This document shows positions 16,897-25,734 of a stretch of 64,000 nucleotides of DNA, one piece after another. Positions within the stretch are counted from its first letter, which is position 1, and every line of letters starts with the position of its first letter. The stretch lies in the NCBI RefSeq assembly GCF_008801815.1, contig NZ_VZOX01000006.1; one strand, given 5' to 3'. The translations under genes and the position numbers were made by a program. The DNA comes from Edwardsiella anguillarum. Lineage in GTDB: Bacteria > Pseudomonadota > Gammaproteobacteria > Enterobacterales > Enterobacteriaceae. Below the pieces are notes generated by a model that was not told where the DNA came from, did no database searches, and saw only the letters and a program-made list of their open reading frames with translations.

Positions 16897-17409
16897 AATC
16901 ATTACTTTGCTATTATTGTGCTACGATGTCTTTGCTACATTATCGTCAGAGAAATACCGACAATAATCCGTTATTACGCAGGAACAACGGTAAACGTCCG
17001 TCATCTGCCAATGGTCATCGCGATGCCGCACTTCGGACGATGATCACGGCTCCCGCGCGAAAATGGCATGGCATAATATTATTCATCGATAAGTCATATC
17101 AGAAAAAAAAATGACGTGACGAAATCATATTATGCGTTACTTCTTTTATTATCATTCAGGCACAGGGCTAATGCAATGCCATGTCTCAACGCATGTTCAG
17201 TGAAAAATCAGATATATCAATGTATTGTATGGAGAAGATGGCTAATCAACGATGAGATTTACTCTCAATGGCTATTTTTTTAGCTGATCATGCTATTTCA
17301 CCGGTGCCGTTAGCGCCATCCGGCGCATCGCTTTACCTTCGCGATCGACAGGCCAGACACCGTATCACGTACGGTGACACGGTGTCTTAGGCGCTACGTA
17401 ACGCCTCAC
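16897..17409. other. Non-coding stretch between the AraC-family gene and the stress-protein gene
   Basis: No supported gene is seen. The right end contains palindromes: GACACCGT paired with ACGGTGTC at about 17357-17389, and AGGCGCTACGTAACGCCT at about 17390-17407, directly after the stress-protein stop; these may end or stabilise its mRNA. The remainder is AT-rich, and the minus strand leads into the orphan terminator at 16870-16896. A short open frame at 16926-17114 (plus) has no ribosome-binding site or recognisable features. Confidence 0.5.
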
Positions 17410-17838
17410 TCAGCGGATCACCAGCACATTGGTCTTAGCATGGCGCACAATCGCCGCCGCATTGGAGCCCAGTAGATAGGTCTTCACGCTGGGGCGATGA
17501 GAGCCAACCACGATCAGATCGGCCCCCATCTCTTCTGCCTGCTGCAGCGCCTCATCGCGCGGCGTCCCGAAGCGGATAGTATATGACATACGCTCACGCG
17601 GCAGATCGATACTATCGATCAGCGTCAGCAGTTTCTCCTCTGCATTAGCGACGGCCTTGTTCTCAAACTCTTTAATACCAAATGAGTAGGCGGTGACAAA
17701 CGCCTGGGCATCCGGCAGCACATACAGGAAATGCACTTCGGCATCCGTCAGCTTTGCCATATAAATCACATGCTCCAATGCGTTCTGCGTCAGTACATCC
17801 TCTTCGATATCGACAGGTACCAAAATATTCTTGTACAT
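17410..17838 (-). CDS. Universal stress protein, UspF/UspG type
   Basis: Small cytoplasmic UspA-fold protein (142 residues), likely ATP-binding. N-terminal MYKNILVPVDIEED carries the Asp that contacts adenine in the family. C-terminal GADLIVVGSHRPSVKTYLLGSNA contains the GxxG-type phosphate-binding signature, and VRHAKTNVLVIR is the usual end. It reads between E. coli UspF and UspG, so I give no symbol. ATG 17838 follows a very strong GGAGGGGG; the longer reading to 17865 lacks one. The precise role is unknown. Confidence 0.9.
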   Translation of the reverse strand: MYKNILVPVDIEEDVLTQNALEHVIYMAKLTDAEVHFLYVLPDAQAFVTAYSFGIKEFENKAVANAEEKLLTLIDSIDLPRERMSYTIRFGTPRDEALQQAEEMGADLIVVGSHRPSVKTYLLGSNAAAIVRHAKTNVLVIR

Positions 17839-18532
17839 CGTAACCCCCTCCTGGCTCACTCTCAAAGCACGTCATGTCCCGCACGAGCCACGCTCACCGG
17901 CGCCAGCCGGTCACGCACCCGGTGCTATGGCCCCTCAGTGCAGCATACTGCCAGATAAGAATAGACAGAATTAATTCACCGCGCTTTTGTGAGATACCAC
18001 AGAGTCTGGCGATCGTTTTCGGCCGGGCAGTGGCGTCCTGGGGGTATGCCTATGCCGCCGGCCGGGGATGTTGCCCAGACGAGAGAGAACGCCGCGAAAT
18101 AACCGCCCCGCGATGTCATAAGCACCGCCCCTGCTCCGAGCATTGGCAAAAGGTCTCCCCAATCGAGTGAACCCCATTTACTTTCACTTTACGAATAAGC
18201 AAGTAGGACGCCCGGCCAACGACAAATAATAAAAACAAAATGAAAGCAAAATTATTTTACTCTTTCTCCTTTATTTCTCCATTTTTCATTATAAGCGGTG
18301 CCTTTATGAATAAAGTATGGAGTGCTAAAACACAGAACACCTTTTTATTTTTATTGCACCATCTTTGCATATCGCCTTAACATTTTGTGCCGCACGTTAC
18401 GTTAAAATAGAGGGGAGACAGCACAAAAAACACACGCTATAATCGACAGTAAATAATATAGGGAATTTAAATGCTCATGATGAGCAGGGCATTTTACGCT
18501 AGAAATACCTAATGGGTTAATCGGAGTCCATC
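17839..18532. other. Spacer holding divergent promoters
   Basis: No gene is supported in these 694 bases. The left third is GC-rich. The part from about 18190 to 18530 is strongly AT-rich and should contain the promoter of the small lipoprotein gene that starts at 18533, while the left end must hold the stress-protein promoter. Confidence 0.5.
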
Positions 18533-18679
18533 ATGAAATATATCATCTTATTGATTGCCACACTGATATTAAGCGGCTGCGCACATACCCCGGCGGTGCA
18601 TAATCATAACGCCGGCAACCTGGCCGACTGCGGCCTGTGTACCTACAACGACACCTTCTACACCGATTTTGATGAGTAA
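18533..18679 (+). CDS. Small lipoprotein, 48 residues
   Basis: The ATG is preceded by CGGAGT at a good distance. The peptide starts MKYIILLIATLILSGC, a textbook lipoprotein signal with lipobox LSGC (Cys-16), so the mature product would be 33 residues anchored in a membrane. The mature part AHTPAVHNHNAGNLADCGLC... contains two further cysteines (DCGLC) and an acidic end, FYTDFDE. The Asp-free position after the lipid-bearing Cys favours outer-membrane sorting. I do not recognise the family. It lies alone between the stress-protein gene and an MFS exporter. Confidence 0.7.
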   Translation: MKYIILLIATLILSGCAHTPAVHNHNAGNLADCGLCTYNDTFYTDFDE

Positions 18680-18823
18680 TATCCGCGGGTCAGCGATGAC
18701 CGGCGCCTCCCACGGTCCTGTGCGAGAGCTGCCGCGCAGCACGGTAAACACACCGAGCCACATCCGCACAATGGGCTTTCTACGGCGTCAGTTTCGCTGC
18801 GACGACGCTAGCTCACCGTCAGT

Positions 18824-20029
18824 TCAGCCGGTGCGGCGGCGATGCGCCATTCCAGCCAGCATCACCCACAGAGCGGCACTTACTGGGATCAGCGATCCCC
18901 ACAGTACGGCATGCCAGCCGGCGCGATTCAACAGCACGCCGGATAAGAAAGAGCCAACGATCATCAGGCTAAAAATAGTAAAGTCATTCAGCGACTGCAC
19001 CCGTATCCGCTCCTCCGGGCGATGATAGTTGAGCAGATTGGCCGAGGCGCCGGTAAATCCTAGGCTCCAGCCTAGCCCCAACAGGATTAGCGACAGCCAA
19101 TAGTGCATGACCTCCTGACCTGAAAATCCCATCAGGATAGCCAACAGCGTGATCGCCAGCCCTGCCGTACTAATAGACTCCGCGCCAAAGCGGTTGATCA
19201 GCCTGCCGGTAATAAATCCAGGGGTATACATAGCGATCACATGCCACTGAATACCGAGCGTCGATGCGTGCAGGGAAAGCCCGTGCATATGCATAGAGAG
19301 TGGCGCGGCCGTCATCAGAAAATTCATTACCGTATAGGAGACCGCAGCGCAAAATACCGTACGTATGAGCCCGGGCTGACGGGCAATACTGCGCAGCGAT
19401 CGACGCATCGCCGGCGCCGGCGCGCTGACGGGAGGGACCGTCACGCGGTATAATACCAGCGCTGCCGTCGCGGCGGCCAACGCCTGAGCGATAAAGGCGG
19501 CGACCAGCGGATACGTAGGCCACAGCGCGAGGGATCCACCGATCAGACTAGGCCCGAGAACCCCCGCCGCCACCCCTCCCGCCATCACCAGTGACATCGC
19601 CAGCGCGCGCCGCTCCGGCCCAACGCCATCGGCCGCGGCAAAACGAAACGAAAGGGTCACCGCAGCATAGGCTCCCCCCATCGGCGCCGCCAGGCAAAAC
19701 AATTCAAAAGAGGCGATGAATACGGCCAGCGCAGCCGTCAGACCCGCCAGCGTTCCCAGCGCCGTGCCCACCATAAACGCCGCTTTGCGCCCACGTTGCT
19801 TAGCCAAATAGCCAAAGGGCAAGATACAGGCCGCCATGCCGGTCACAAACAGCGTGATCGGCAGCGTCGACAGCGTGTCATGAGGCGCCAGCCGCTGGCC
19901 GACAATCGCCCCGATCGCATAAAACACTACCGAATTCGCCCCGGCCAGCGCCTGCGCCGCCGCGAGGCAGAGGATATTTTTATTCTGCTGCCGCAGGGAG
20001 AGCGTCACGCCAATAGGATTATCCATCAC
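18824..20029 (-). CDS. MFS transporter
   Basis: Inner-membrane major facilitator protein, 401 residues with about 12 hydrophobic segments. The loop 2-3 signature is visible as FGYLAKQRGRKAAFMVGTALG, and the second half has FITGRLINRFGAESISTAGLA. Composition and order resemble drug/metabolite exporters of the YcaD/YeiO breadth, but nothing fixes the substrate. ATG 20029 and the next ATG give nearly the same protein. It appears monocistronic, in a stretch with no counterpart I recognise in E. coli order. Confidence 0.82.
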   Translation of the reverse strand: MMDNPIGVTLSLRQQNKNILCLAAAQALAGANSVVFYAIGAIVGQRLAPHDTLSTLPITLFVTGMAACILPFGYLAKQRGRKAAFMVGTALGTLAGLTAALAVFIASFELFCLAAPMGGAYAAVTLSFRFAAADGVGPERRALAMSLVMAGGVAAGVLGPSLIGGSLALWPTYPLVAAFIAQALAAATAALVLYRVTVPPVSAPAPAMRRSLRSIARQPGLIRTVFCAAVSYTVMNFLMTAAPLSMHMHGLSLHASTLGIQWHVIAMYTPGFITGRLINRFGAESISTAGLAITLLAILMGFSGQEVMHYWLSLILLGLGWSLGFTGASANLLNYHRPEERIRVQSLNDFTIFSLMIVGSFLSGVLLNRAGWHAVLWGSLIPVSAALWVMLAGMAHRRRTG

Positions 20030-20308
20030 CCCACCTATAAAATTTAATGCAGTAAATGTTTATGACATAACATATAAATATGCCGCCCTCTCTTCCCGCA
20101 AATAAAGATAATAGCCGAGGTGATATAACAATAGGTGACAGACGGTGCGCTGAAGCAGACAGCTAATTCCGGCCCGGCGTGTGCAGCGTCATATTAGAGA
20201 GCGGTGTTAAATATTGCGTTGGCAATATAACTACTATTTATATCTTCACCGCCGCCGCGCGATATACTTAGCCCGGCACCGGATACACGATGCCAATCCG
20301 ACGCACGA

Positions 20309-20653
20309 TCAATTGACCAGCGACGTCGCGGCCAGCGCCTTAACAAAATCACGCTTAATCAGAATATCCGAGATAAAGATCACCCGAACCGCCTCTCCCT
20401 GCTGAACGTACGCCGCACGGAAACTCTGCGGTTTCAGCGCCACCTTATACTCCAGGATGGTAATCCCTTGATGCTTCAATCCCCAGGCGGCCTTAATCTT
20501 ATGAGGACGTCGCTGGATAATCTGCGGCAGCTCACGGTAAATATTGTCCCTAATCTCCACAGCCACCCTAGAAAACTTCTTAAAAAACGAGTAAATAGCG
20601 CTATTATCATCCAGCGTTATCTCCATCTCTGGCTCAAAGAGATCATGACTCAT
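20309..20653 (-). CDS. Hypothetical protein, possibly RelE-superfamily
   Basis: 114 residues. The C-terminal half (KIKAAWGLKHQGITILEYKV..SFRAAYVQQGEAVRVIFIS) shows the strand pattern of RelE/HigB-type toxins: a basic W/G segment, an E-K strand, an R-A-Y strand and a hydrophobic VIFIS strand, then a basic helix. The similarity is weak, but the neighbour at 20848-21255 shows the same layout more clearly. No antitoxin ORF adjoins it. A host-interaction or nuclease role is possible, but no function can be assigned. Confidence 0.55.
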   Translation of the reverse strand: MSHDLFEPEMEITLDDNSAIYSFFKKFSRVAVEIRDNIYRELPQIIQRRPHKIKAAWGLKHQGITILEYKVALKPQSFRAAYVQQGEAVRVIFISDILIKRDFVKALAATSLVN

Positions 20654-20847
20654 CTACTTGCCTCCACTCTACGGACTGCCGCCGCGCCGGTTTATCATGC
20701 CACTGCCAGAGAGGGTAGCGTGCTAGCGCCTGGGAATATATCGCTTTTCTCGCCGCGGAGCCAAAGGGAGACACGCGCTAAAACCGGCGAGTCTGTCCAA
20801 TAGAGCCGTCAAGAGACACAGACGCCTCCGCTCCATAGCGAAAAACG

Positions 20848-21255
20848 TTAGCGCCGACTTTCCAACGCTGACGGAAATAAAGGCATCAACTCCGCATTTG
20901 CACACACCGCGTCAAAGTGGCGTATCGCCGTTTCCGCCTCTTTTTTCGGCGTCCTCCGGGTTTTCTTCAGGAACGCATGCAACACCACCAGATCGTTATG
21001 GGCATCCAGCATAAACAGGAGTCGCGCCGACTCGGCGCCACAGTCAATTCGCAGTTTATAAATCGTGCCCTTATAGCCCCAGATCTTGGGATTTAAAATC
21101 TTGAGGCTGCGCACGCTGGGAATGGTATCCAATACGCTAAACGCCGTAAGCTTCTTCTGGATTGTACCCGCCAGCCGCTCTGATACATGACCAAGAAAAT
21201 GCAAAATATACGCGCCATCCACGCTACCTTTTGCCGCAAGACAGAGAATATTCAC
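20848..21255 (-). CDS. RelE/HigB-like protein (phage Gp49-like family)
   Basis: 135 residues. The core IWGYKGTIYKLRIDCGAESARLLFMLDAHNDLVVLHAFLKKTRRTPKKEAE has the layout of HigB/Gp49-like ribosome-dependent mRNA interferases: a W/G...Y.LR strand, an R-LLF strand, V-LHAFLKKT and then a basic helix with the usual TP..E. The N-terminal ~50 residues are longer than in typical 100-residue toxins. A HigA-type antitoxin normally follows; the 195 bases downstream contain no helix-turn-helix ORF, so this is an orphan or a decayed module. It borders IS debris. Confidence 0.65.
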   Translation of the reverse strand: MNILCLAAKGSVDGAYILHFLGHVSERLAGTIQKKLTAFSVLDTIPSVRSLKILNPKIWGYKGTIYKLRIDCGAESARLLFMLDAHNDLVVLHAFLKKTRRTPKKEAETAIRHFDAVCANAELMPLFPSALESRR

Positions 21256-21324
21256 TCTACTTAGTATCCTATGCTGATGGTAGCCGAGTGCAGCCTTACT
21301 TTATTCTGCCATAAACGCGATACG

Positions 21325-22126
21325 GGACGCGGTTGAATAAATCGGAGATTGCCGACAGGATGGCTCCCGCGAGCACACCGCTTATGCGATACGCACGCTG
21401 TGCGGCCCAGCAATGTCATCCGGTTTAGCACTTTGACTCACCCACCTGCGCGCCATAGCCCCGCAGGCTCAGATAACTGCCCAACAAGATTTTGATACGG
21501 AACATCGCTGTTTCTGCTATTGGCTGTTTCTGCTATTGATCGACGGTGATAACTCACTTTCTTGTTCCAAACATCATTGCTACCGCTCAAGTGCTGGTTC
21601 GCCACGACATGGTTACGCTCCAGGCCAGTGTTGTGCACCGCTTCGCGGGGCGGGATGAGCGGCCGATTTTTTCCTCAGCAAGACATTCAGTAGCGCGTAT
21701 CGTAAGCGCCAGCAGCCGACGCCTTCCTGATTTTATGGTAAGTCTGGTTTATCTGCCCCGGAAGTGCCTGCGCACCTGTTGTAGCACTGAGCGATAAATC
21801 GGCACAGATAATCTCATGCATCGCACTGTCTGCAGCCAGATGAAGTTTCCCCCCCTTCGCCTGTCCTCCCCATGCTGTCAGACTTTCCATTCGCCGTCGC
21901 CGAAGACTTTCAGGCCGGAACAGTCGACGACCAGATGCGATATTTCACCGCGGGTTGGCGTTTTTATGCTGATGTTGATGTGCTTTGCCCGTTTGCTGAC
22001 CAAAGAGTCGCCAGGACAGTGTAGCGGCAGGTCCATTAATCTAAAAATTGAATCAACGAAGTCTTGTAAAGCCCGGAGCGATAGGTTGAATACGCGCTTT
22101 ATCATCAGGTCAGTAGTGATAGCCAA
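21325..22126 (-). mobile_element. Decayed IS903-type (IS5 family) element, left boundary of the selC insert
   Basis: The minus strand encodes broken pieces of an IS903-like transposase. From about 22126 these are LAITTDLMIKRVFNLSLRAL, KTPTRGEISHLVVDCSGLKVFGDGEW then a stop, KLHLAADSAMHEIICADLSL, then VANQHLSGSND, YHRRSIAETA and LSLRGYGAQVGES. Frame changes and stops interrupt them. The 5' third of the transposase is missing, replaced by a pilin gene. The outer end retains the terminal repeat core GTTGAATAAATC at 21332-21343, matching the IS903 end. It cannot transpose. Confidence 0.85.
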
Positions 22127-22572
22127 TACCTTGCCATTCAGGGGTATGGCGGCCTGCTCGGCGATGACGGTAGGGGCGGTGCTTAACGCCAGTTGTTTAT
22201 TCCCCACGAACCCACCGGAGATCGACGTAGAACCGAGATAGGCCTTAACCGCGTTAATCGTAGTACCGCGGGTCACCGCACTACCAAGTGTTACCGTGCC
22301 GCTAACTGGAACGATAAAAAAATCATAAGGCTTCAACCCCGAAATGCTAATATCTTTTGTTAAGCTATCCAGCATAACGTTTAATTGCTCGGGAGCCACA
22401 CTGTAGGGCATATCCAGTTTATCAACGAAGCCCACCCGTTTCCAACTATGCTACCTGTAGGAACAACACCCTGCTAGTTAAAGGCCAATTGTCCAGGAGT
22501 AATCTCAGCCATCGCAGCAGTAGACAGAATGTTCAAAGTCAATACCGATACTACCAATACATATTTTTTCAT
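22127..22572 (-). pseudogene. Truncated fimbrial subunit gene
   Basis: ATG 22572, with AAGG upstream, begins a Sec signal peptide (MKKYVLVVSVLTLNILSTAAMA) followed by EITPGQLAFN and an in-frame TAG. After a further frameshift the reading continues from about 22435: SVAPEQLNVMLDS, ISGLKPYDFFIVPVSGTV and GGFVGNKQLALSTAPTV. It then runs straight into the IS903-like transposase at about 22126. The composition (Thr/Ser/Val-rich, no Cys, exported) and PYDFFIVPVSG fit a chaperone-usher pilin, by recollection closest to enterotoxigenic E. coli fimbrial subunits. Three lesions make it non-functional. No chaperone or usher gene is present. Confidence 0.65.
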
Positions 22573-22943
22573 ATCCATAACCTTAATTATATAGATCCTT
22601 CATCATCATGAGATATTGAATTAACGCAATTACTTATACTGGAAGAGTACCACATCAGAGATTTATCTGATTTGCAAATCTCTATAGCCAATTAATATTA
22701 TCCGTAATACACCACCACAAACCCATGAACATTATAAATATCACAAGTTTGAGCTGGCCGCTGAATAAACCATTACAAAATAATCTATCACCATCGTACG
22801 TAGAGATTCAATCTGGATGTTTATTGTCATGCAAGGAATAGCAATAAATAAAATAGAAAATACTCATATAATCGCTCATATGATTTAAATTAACATTAAT
22901 TCTAGAGTTAGAGTATATTATCGGGACCTCTTGCTGCTTATAA
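22573..22943. other. AT-rich spacer upstream of the pilin pseudogene
   Basis: No gene is seen in these 371 bases. They are strongly AT-rich and lie between the LuxR-type regulator and the pilin start on the same strand, so they probably once held the fimbrial promoter on the minus strand. Confidence 0.5.
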
Positions 22944-23680
22944 CTAAATTGAGCAGGAGAATGCCGTTGACATCCGATTACTGCGGATTAACAAACTTCT
23001 GCGAAAGTTTCTTGGTACATTGTGGATACCTAGCGAACGGATAATTATCTGCCTATAATGATAAATCGTTTTTTCACTTAAGCCTATTCGCTTGGCACAT
23101 TTTCGTATCGGAACACCATGAACTAACCACTTCATTACAACGTCTATAACTTTTGCTGGCATCCCCATCGTATACATTTCATTAATCAGATAGTGATTCA
23201 ATGAAGATATAATCGCATCTTCTGTAAGAGTTAAAAACTCATTAATATTAGGCACTCCCAAAAAAAATTGGAGTGATGATGATGAATTCAAAAAAAATAC
23301 ATTATGACGCAGCATTAAAAACACATCATGAAAACTATCTGACATAACTCCTATATAGTCAAGTAAACCCACTTGCCCCATAAACTTTGCGATAACTTTA
23401 TCTGAAAATAAAAAATATGGCTGAATGACTAATATTGGCATATTTGGGTAACTACGGCGAACTTCAATCAACAATGAAATGTTAGCATGTAACTCACCAT
23501 CCCAAATGAATAGACTAGGGTTGTTAGCCCTTAACATATTAATGACGTCACTCTCACACTGCGTTGATATTATATCTAACGACTCACCACTACATTTATA
23601 GTATAGATCTCTACAAAAAATATCTAACGTCTGTAAAATAGGCCATTGAGGTGAACAAACAAGCATCTTTTTTTTTTCAT
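22944..23680 (-). CDS. LuxR-type regulator with an A10 tract after the start codon
   Basis: The body (from ATG 23666, 240 residues) has a receiver-like N-terminal half without the usual Asp signature (SLFIWDGELHANISLLIEV). It ends in a LuxR-type helix-turn-helix: KVIDVVMKWLVHGVPIRKCA, RIGLSEKTIYHYRQIIIRSL. The best start by context is ATG 23680: it overlaps the upstream stop as ATGA and follows GGAGG. From there, however, ten A put translation out of frame and a 18-residue peptide ends at TAG. Nine plus two A (11) or eight would restore the frame. ATG 23666 is in frame but has only the A-run before it. The layout recalls FimW-type fimbrial regulators; the exact role is unknown. Confidence 0.7.
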
Positions 23681-24201
23681 ATGTCCTCCCTAATACTCTT
23701 CCGCAAAGTAAAAACATCCTGCCAAGTCAATTTATTAACTAAGCTATAGTTGATACGATGCAAAGGTAATTTCTTTTTCTTTTTCTTCGCTTCATTCATC
23801 CTCTCCGCAGCTGGCCGAGGGAAAAAACTTTGTAGATCAACTGAATCTATAAAGTAATCTATCCGACGAACATATCCATTGCGGTATACATGTTCCTTTG
23901 TCCTTGTGGATATCAACCTATTATTCCTTAAATAAAACAATACACTAGAGGCCCTTCTGGCTGATATTTTAAAGGCGTTACTAATATCATTCCTATCAAT
24001 CCAGCGTTGCTGCTGCTGCCCCCACAAAGCAACAATTAAATATAGAGGAAATCTACAATATTGTATTAGAGATACTGGTATCCAACACTCCAACTCTGAG
24101 TGATACTTTCCATTGTCAGACGGCGATAACACATTTGCAATAGTATTACCACTGTGCATAGCGACCTTATTATTGATCATATTATGTTCAATTTGATTCA
24201 T
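23677..24201 (-). CDS. GrlA/CaiF-family transcriptional regulator
   Basis: 174 residues. The central block RFPLYLIVALWGQQQQRWIDRNDISNAFKISARRASSVLFYLRNN, followed by YRNGYVRRIDYFIDSVDL, closely parallels the DNA-binding part of GrlA, the LEE activator of EPEC/EHEC, and more loosely CaiF. The C-terminal LTWQDVFTLRKSIRED matches the end of CaiF. A lysine-rich run lies at about residues 139-145. Codon use is AT-rich, unlike the core genes. It overlaps the LuxR-type gene by ATGA, so the two form a regulatory pair. No type III secretion genes are in the window; the neighbouring target is a pilin pseudogene. Confidence 0.8.
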   Translation of the reverse strand: MNQIEHNMINNKVAMHSGNTIANVLSPSDNGKYHSELECWIPVSLIQYCRFPLYLIVALWGQQQQRWIDRNDISNAFKISARRASSVLFYLRNNRLISTRTKEHVYRNGYVRRIDYFIDSVDLQSFFPRPAAERMNEAKKKKKKLPLHRINYSLVNKLTWQDVFTLRKSIREDI

Positions 24202-25123
24202 ATCTACCTGACCTATAAATACTCTATAAGCAATAGTTTAATTTGAAACTATTCAACTGGCATCTTAATTTATTCGCGTTTTAAAAAGCATTGATACAAC
24301 TATATCGCATGCCTCCACCACCTATAATCAATGACCTCACATCATGCCTACTCCGTAATTTTTAAAGAATATTCTTTACCGTAAATTTAATAAAACAACA
24401 ACTGCTTATCGAGTCGATAAATAAATTTGATCGATTGATTTATTCACCTTTCTTATATTTCATAAAACGAAGTAAAAAAATAATTATAAGTATGATAATT
24501 AAGAGTTACGGGTAACGCCATGAAATAGAACAAATAAACAATAAAAGTGTTACATAAGTACATATCAAATATACAAAAATAGAACATTATAACACAATGA
24601 AAAATATCATCTTTTTTGTTTTATGATGCATTTTTGCAGGAAAACCTATGGTGTGTGATAAAAGTTAATAGATAATCACTTTTCATACACATCGAAAACG
24701 ATAAGAAAGCATTGTGAAACTTTTTTTTATAATGTTCAGTACAAATCGCCAAATCATAAACAAGACTAATCTAAGAATCATAGAATAGTCTTATAATAGA
24801 TGATGGTATAGACACCACGACTTAATTGCCATTCTCACGCATTTAAATAGATATAAAAACTTACACCTAGTAGATATATGTAATATCAGGAAATTAAATA
24901 TTACACATCTCGACAATATTCATTGATAATAACTATCAATACCATTTAAGCGGTTTGTATCTCCATTAATGCTTCTGTACGATGACCTTCAACATATAAG
25001 CTCTGACGGACATTCGATAATGCAAAACGTCATAGCAGTGACCTCTTCCCAGATCTCTCCCCTTTGTTCAGCACCAATGTAAAGTAGATTGCTCGTTTTT
25101 CTCCTGAAAAAAAATTATCTGAC
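24202..25123. other. AT-rich gene-free stretch
   Basis: About 920 bases of very AT-rich DNA. I find no open frame with a ribosome-binding site; the short ATG starts near 24597 and 24648 close within ten codons. Such DNA is a typical H-NS target. It probably holds the promoter of the GrlA-like/LuxR-type pair on the minus strand and possibly lost fimbrial genes. Confidence 0.55.
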
Positions 25124-25470
25124 ATAAAAAAGGCACATTATAATACCGAGAAACAAGTTGCTTTTGCTCTGAAACAAGCCGAAATCCGATACTCGAGTGG
25201 AGGAATTCTGCAGAAAAATGGAAGTATTGGGGACTATTTTTTACAATTGAAAAAAAGGTTGCATCGTTTGCGCCAGCGCGAGGAAGAAAATCAACGCTTA
25301 AAACGTCGGATGGCAGATGTAAGTCTGGTCAAAGAGATGCTGCAGAAAGCTATCAAAAAAGTTCTAAGGCCGGTGCAAAAGCGCGAGGCCGTCGCCTGGC
25401 TGCTGGCGGCCTATCGTATCGGGTTACGTCAGGGTTGTCGTCTGATGATGCAATGCACCGTACCGGTTGT
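25124..25470 (+). mobile_element. IS3-family transposase remnant, 5' part
   Basis: Read from an ATA codon at 25124, where an ATG is expected, the frame gives KKAHYNTEKQVAFALKQAEI, then a degraded helix-turn-helix, then LHRLRQREEENQRLKRRMAD with SLVKEMLQKAIKK. This is the OrfA leucine zipper and the OrfA/OrfB junction of IS3-type elements. EAVAWLLAAYRIGLRQGCRLMM begins OrfB and then homology stops. The element is truncated and its start codon is lost. Confidence 0.8.
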
Positions 25471-25481
25471 ATGGGAGAGAG

Positions 25482-25733
25482 TTAAGTCCGGGAACTCAGG
25501 CTGCCCCCGATAGAAGCGTAATACGCTTTTTCTGCTTCTACAGAGGGGGGAGGATAACCGATTCGCTCCAGCAACCGACGATTATTGTATCCGTCCCCCC
25601 ACGTCAGTGTGGCCAGCCCCACTTCCTGCCAGTTTTTCCAGCTCTGTCGGTGTGTCACCTCCGCTTTGTACAGACCGTTGATACTTTCGGCCATAGTATT
25701 ATCGTAAGAGTCACCTGTGCTTCCCGTGGAAGC
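25482..25733 (-). mobile_element. IS3-family transposase remnant, 3' part, opposite strand
   Basis: The minus strand encodes the end of an IS3-type OrfB: STGDSYDNTMAESINGLYKA, WKNWQEVGLATLTWGDGYNNRRL and ERIGYPPPSVEAEKAYYA. The second catalytic Asp region (GDSYDN) and the final Glu segment are recognisable, but the rest of the integrase domain is absent. It faces the 5' fragment at 25124-25470, so the two pieces come from an inversion or from two insertions. Confidence 0.8.
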
Positions 25734-25734
25734 C

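Noticed and set aside
16926..17114. Plus-strand open frame of 62 codons
   Set aside because: No ribosome-binding site and no conserved pattern; starts beside the orphan terminator.
20723..20905. 60-codon minus frame as a possible antitoxin for the RelE-like gene
   Set aside because: It largely overlaps the toxin-like gene in another frame and has no helix-turn-helix or other antitoxin DNA-binding motif.
21546..22241. Plus-strand frames across the IS903-type remnant
   Set aside because: They are mirrors of the decayed transposase on the minus strand, which explains the sequence much better.
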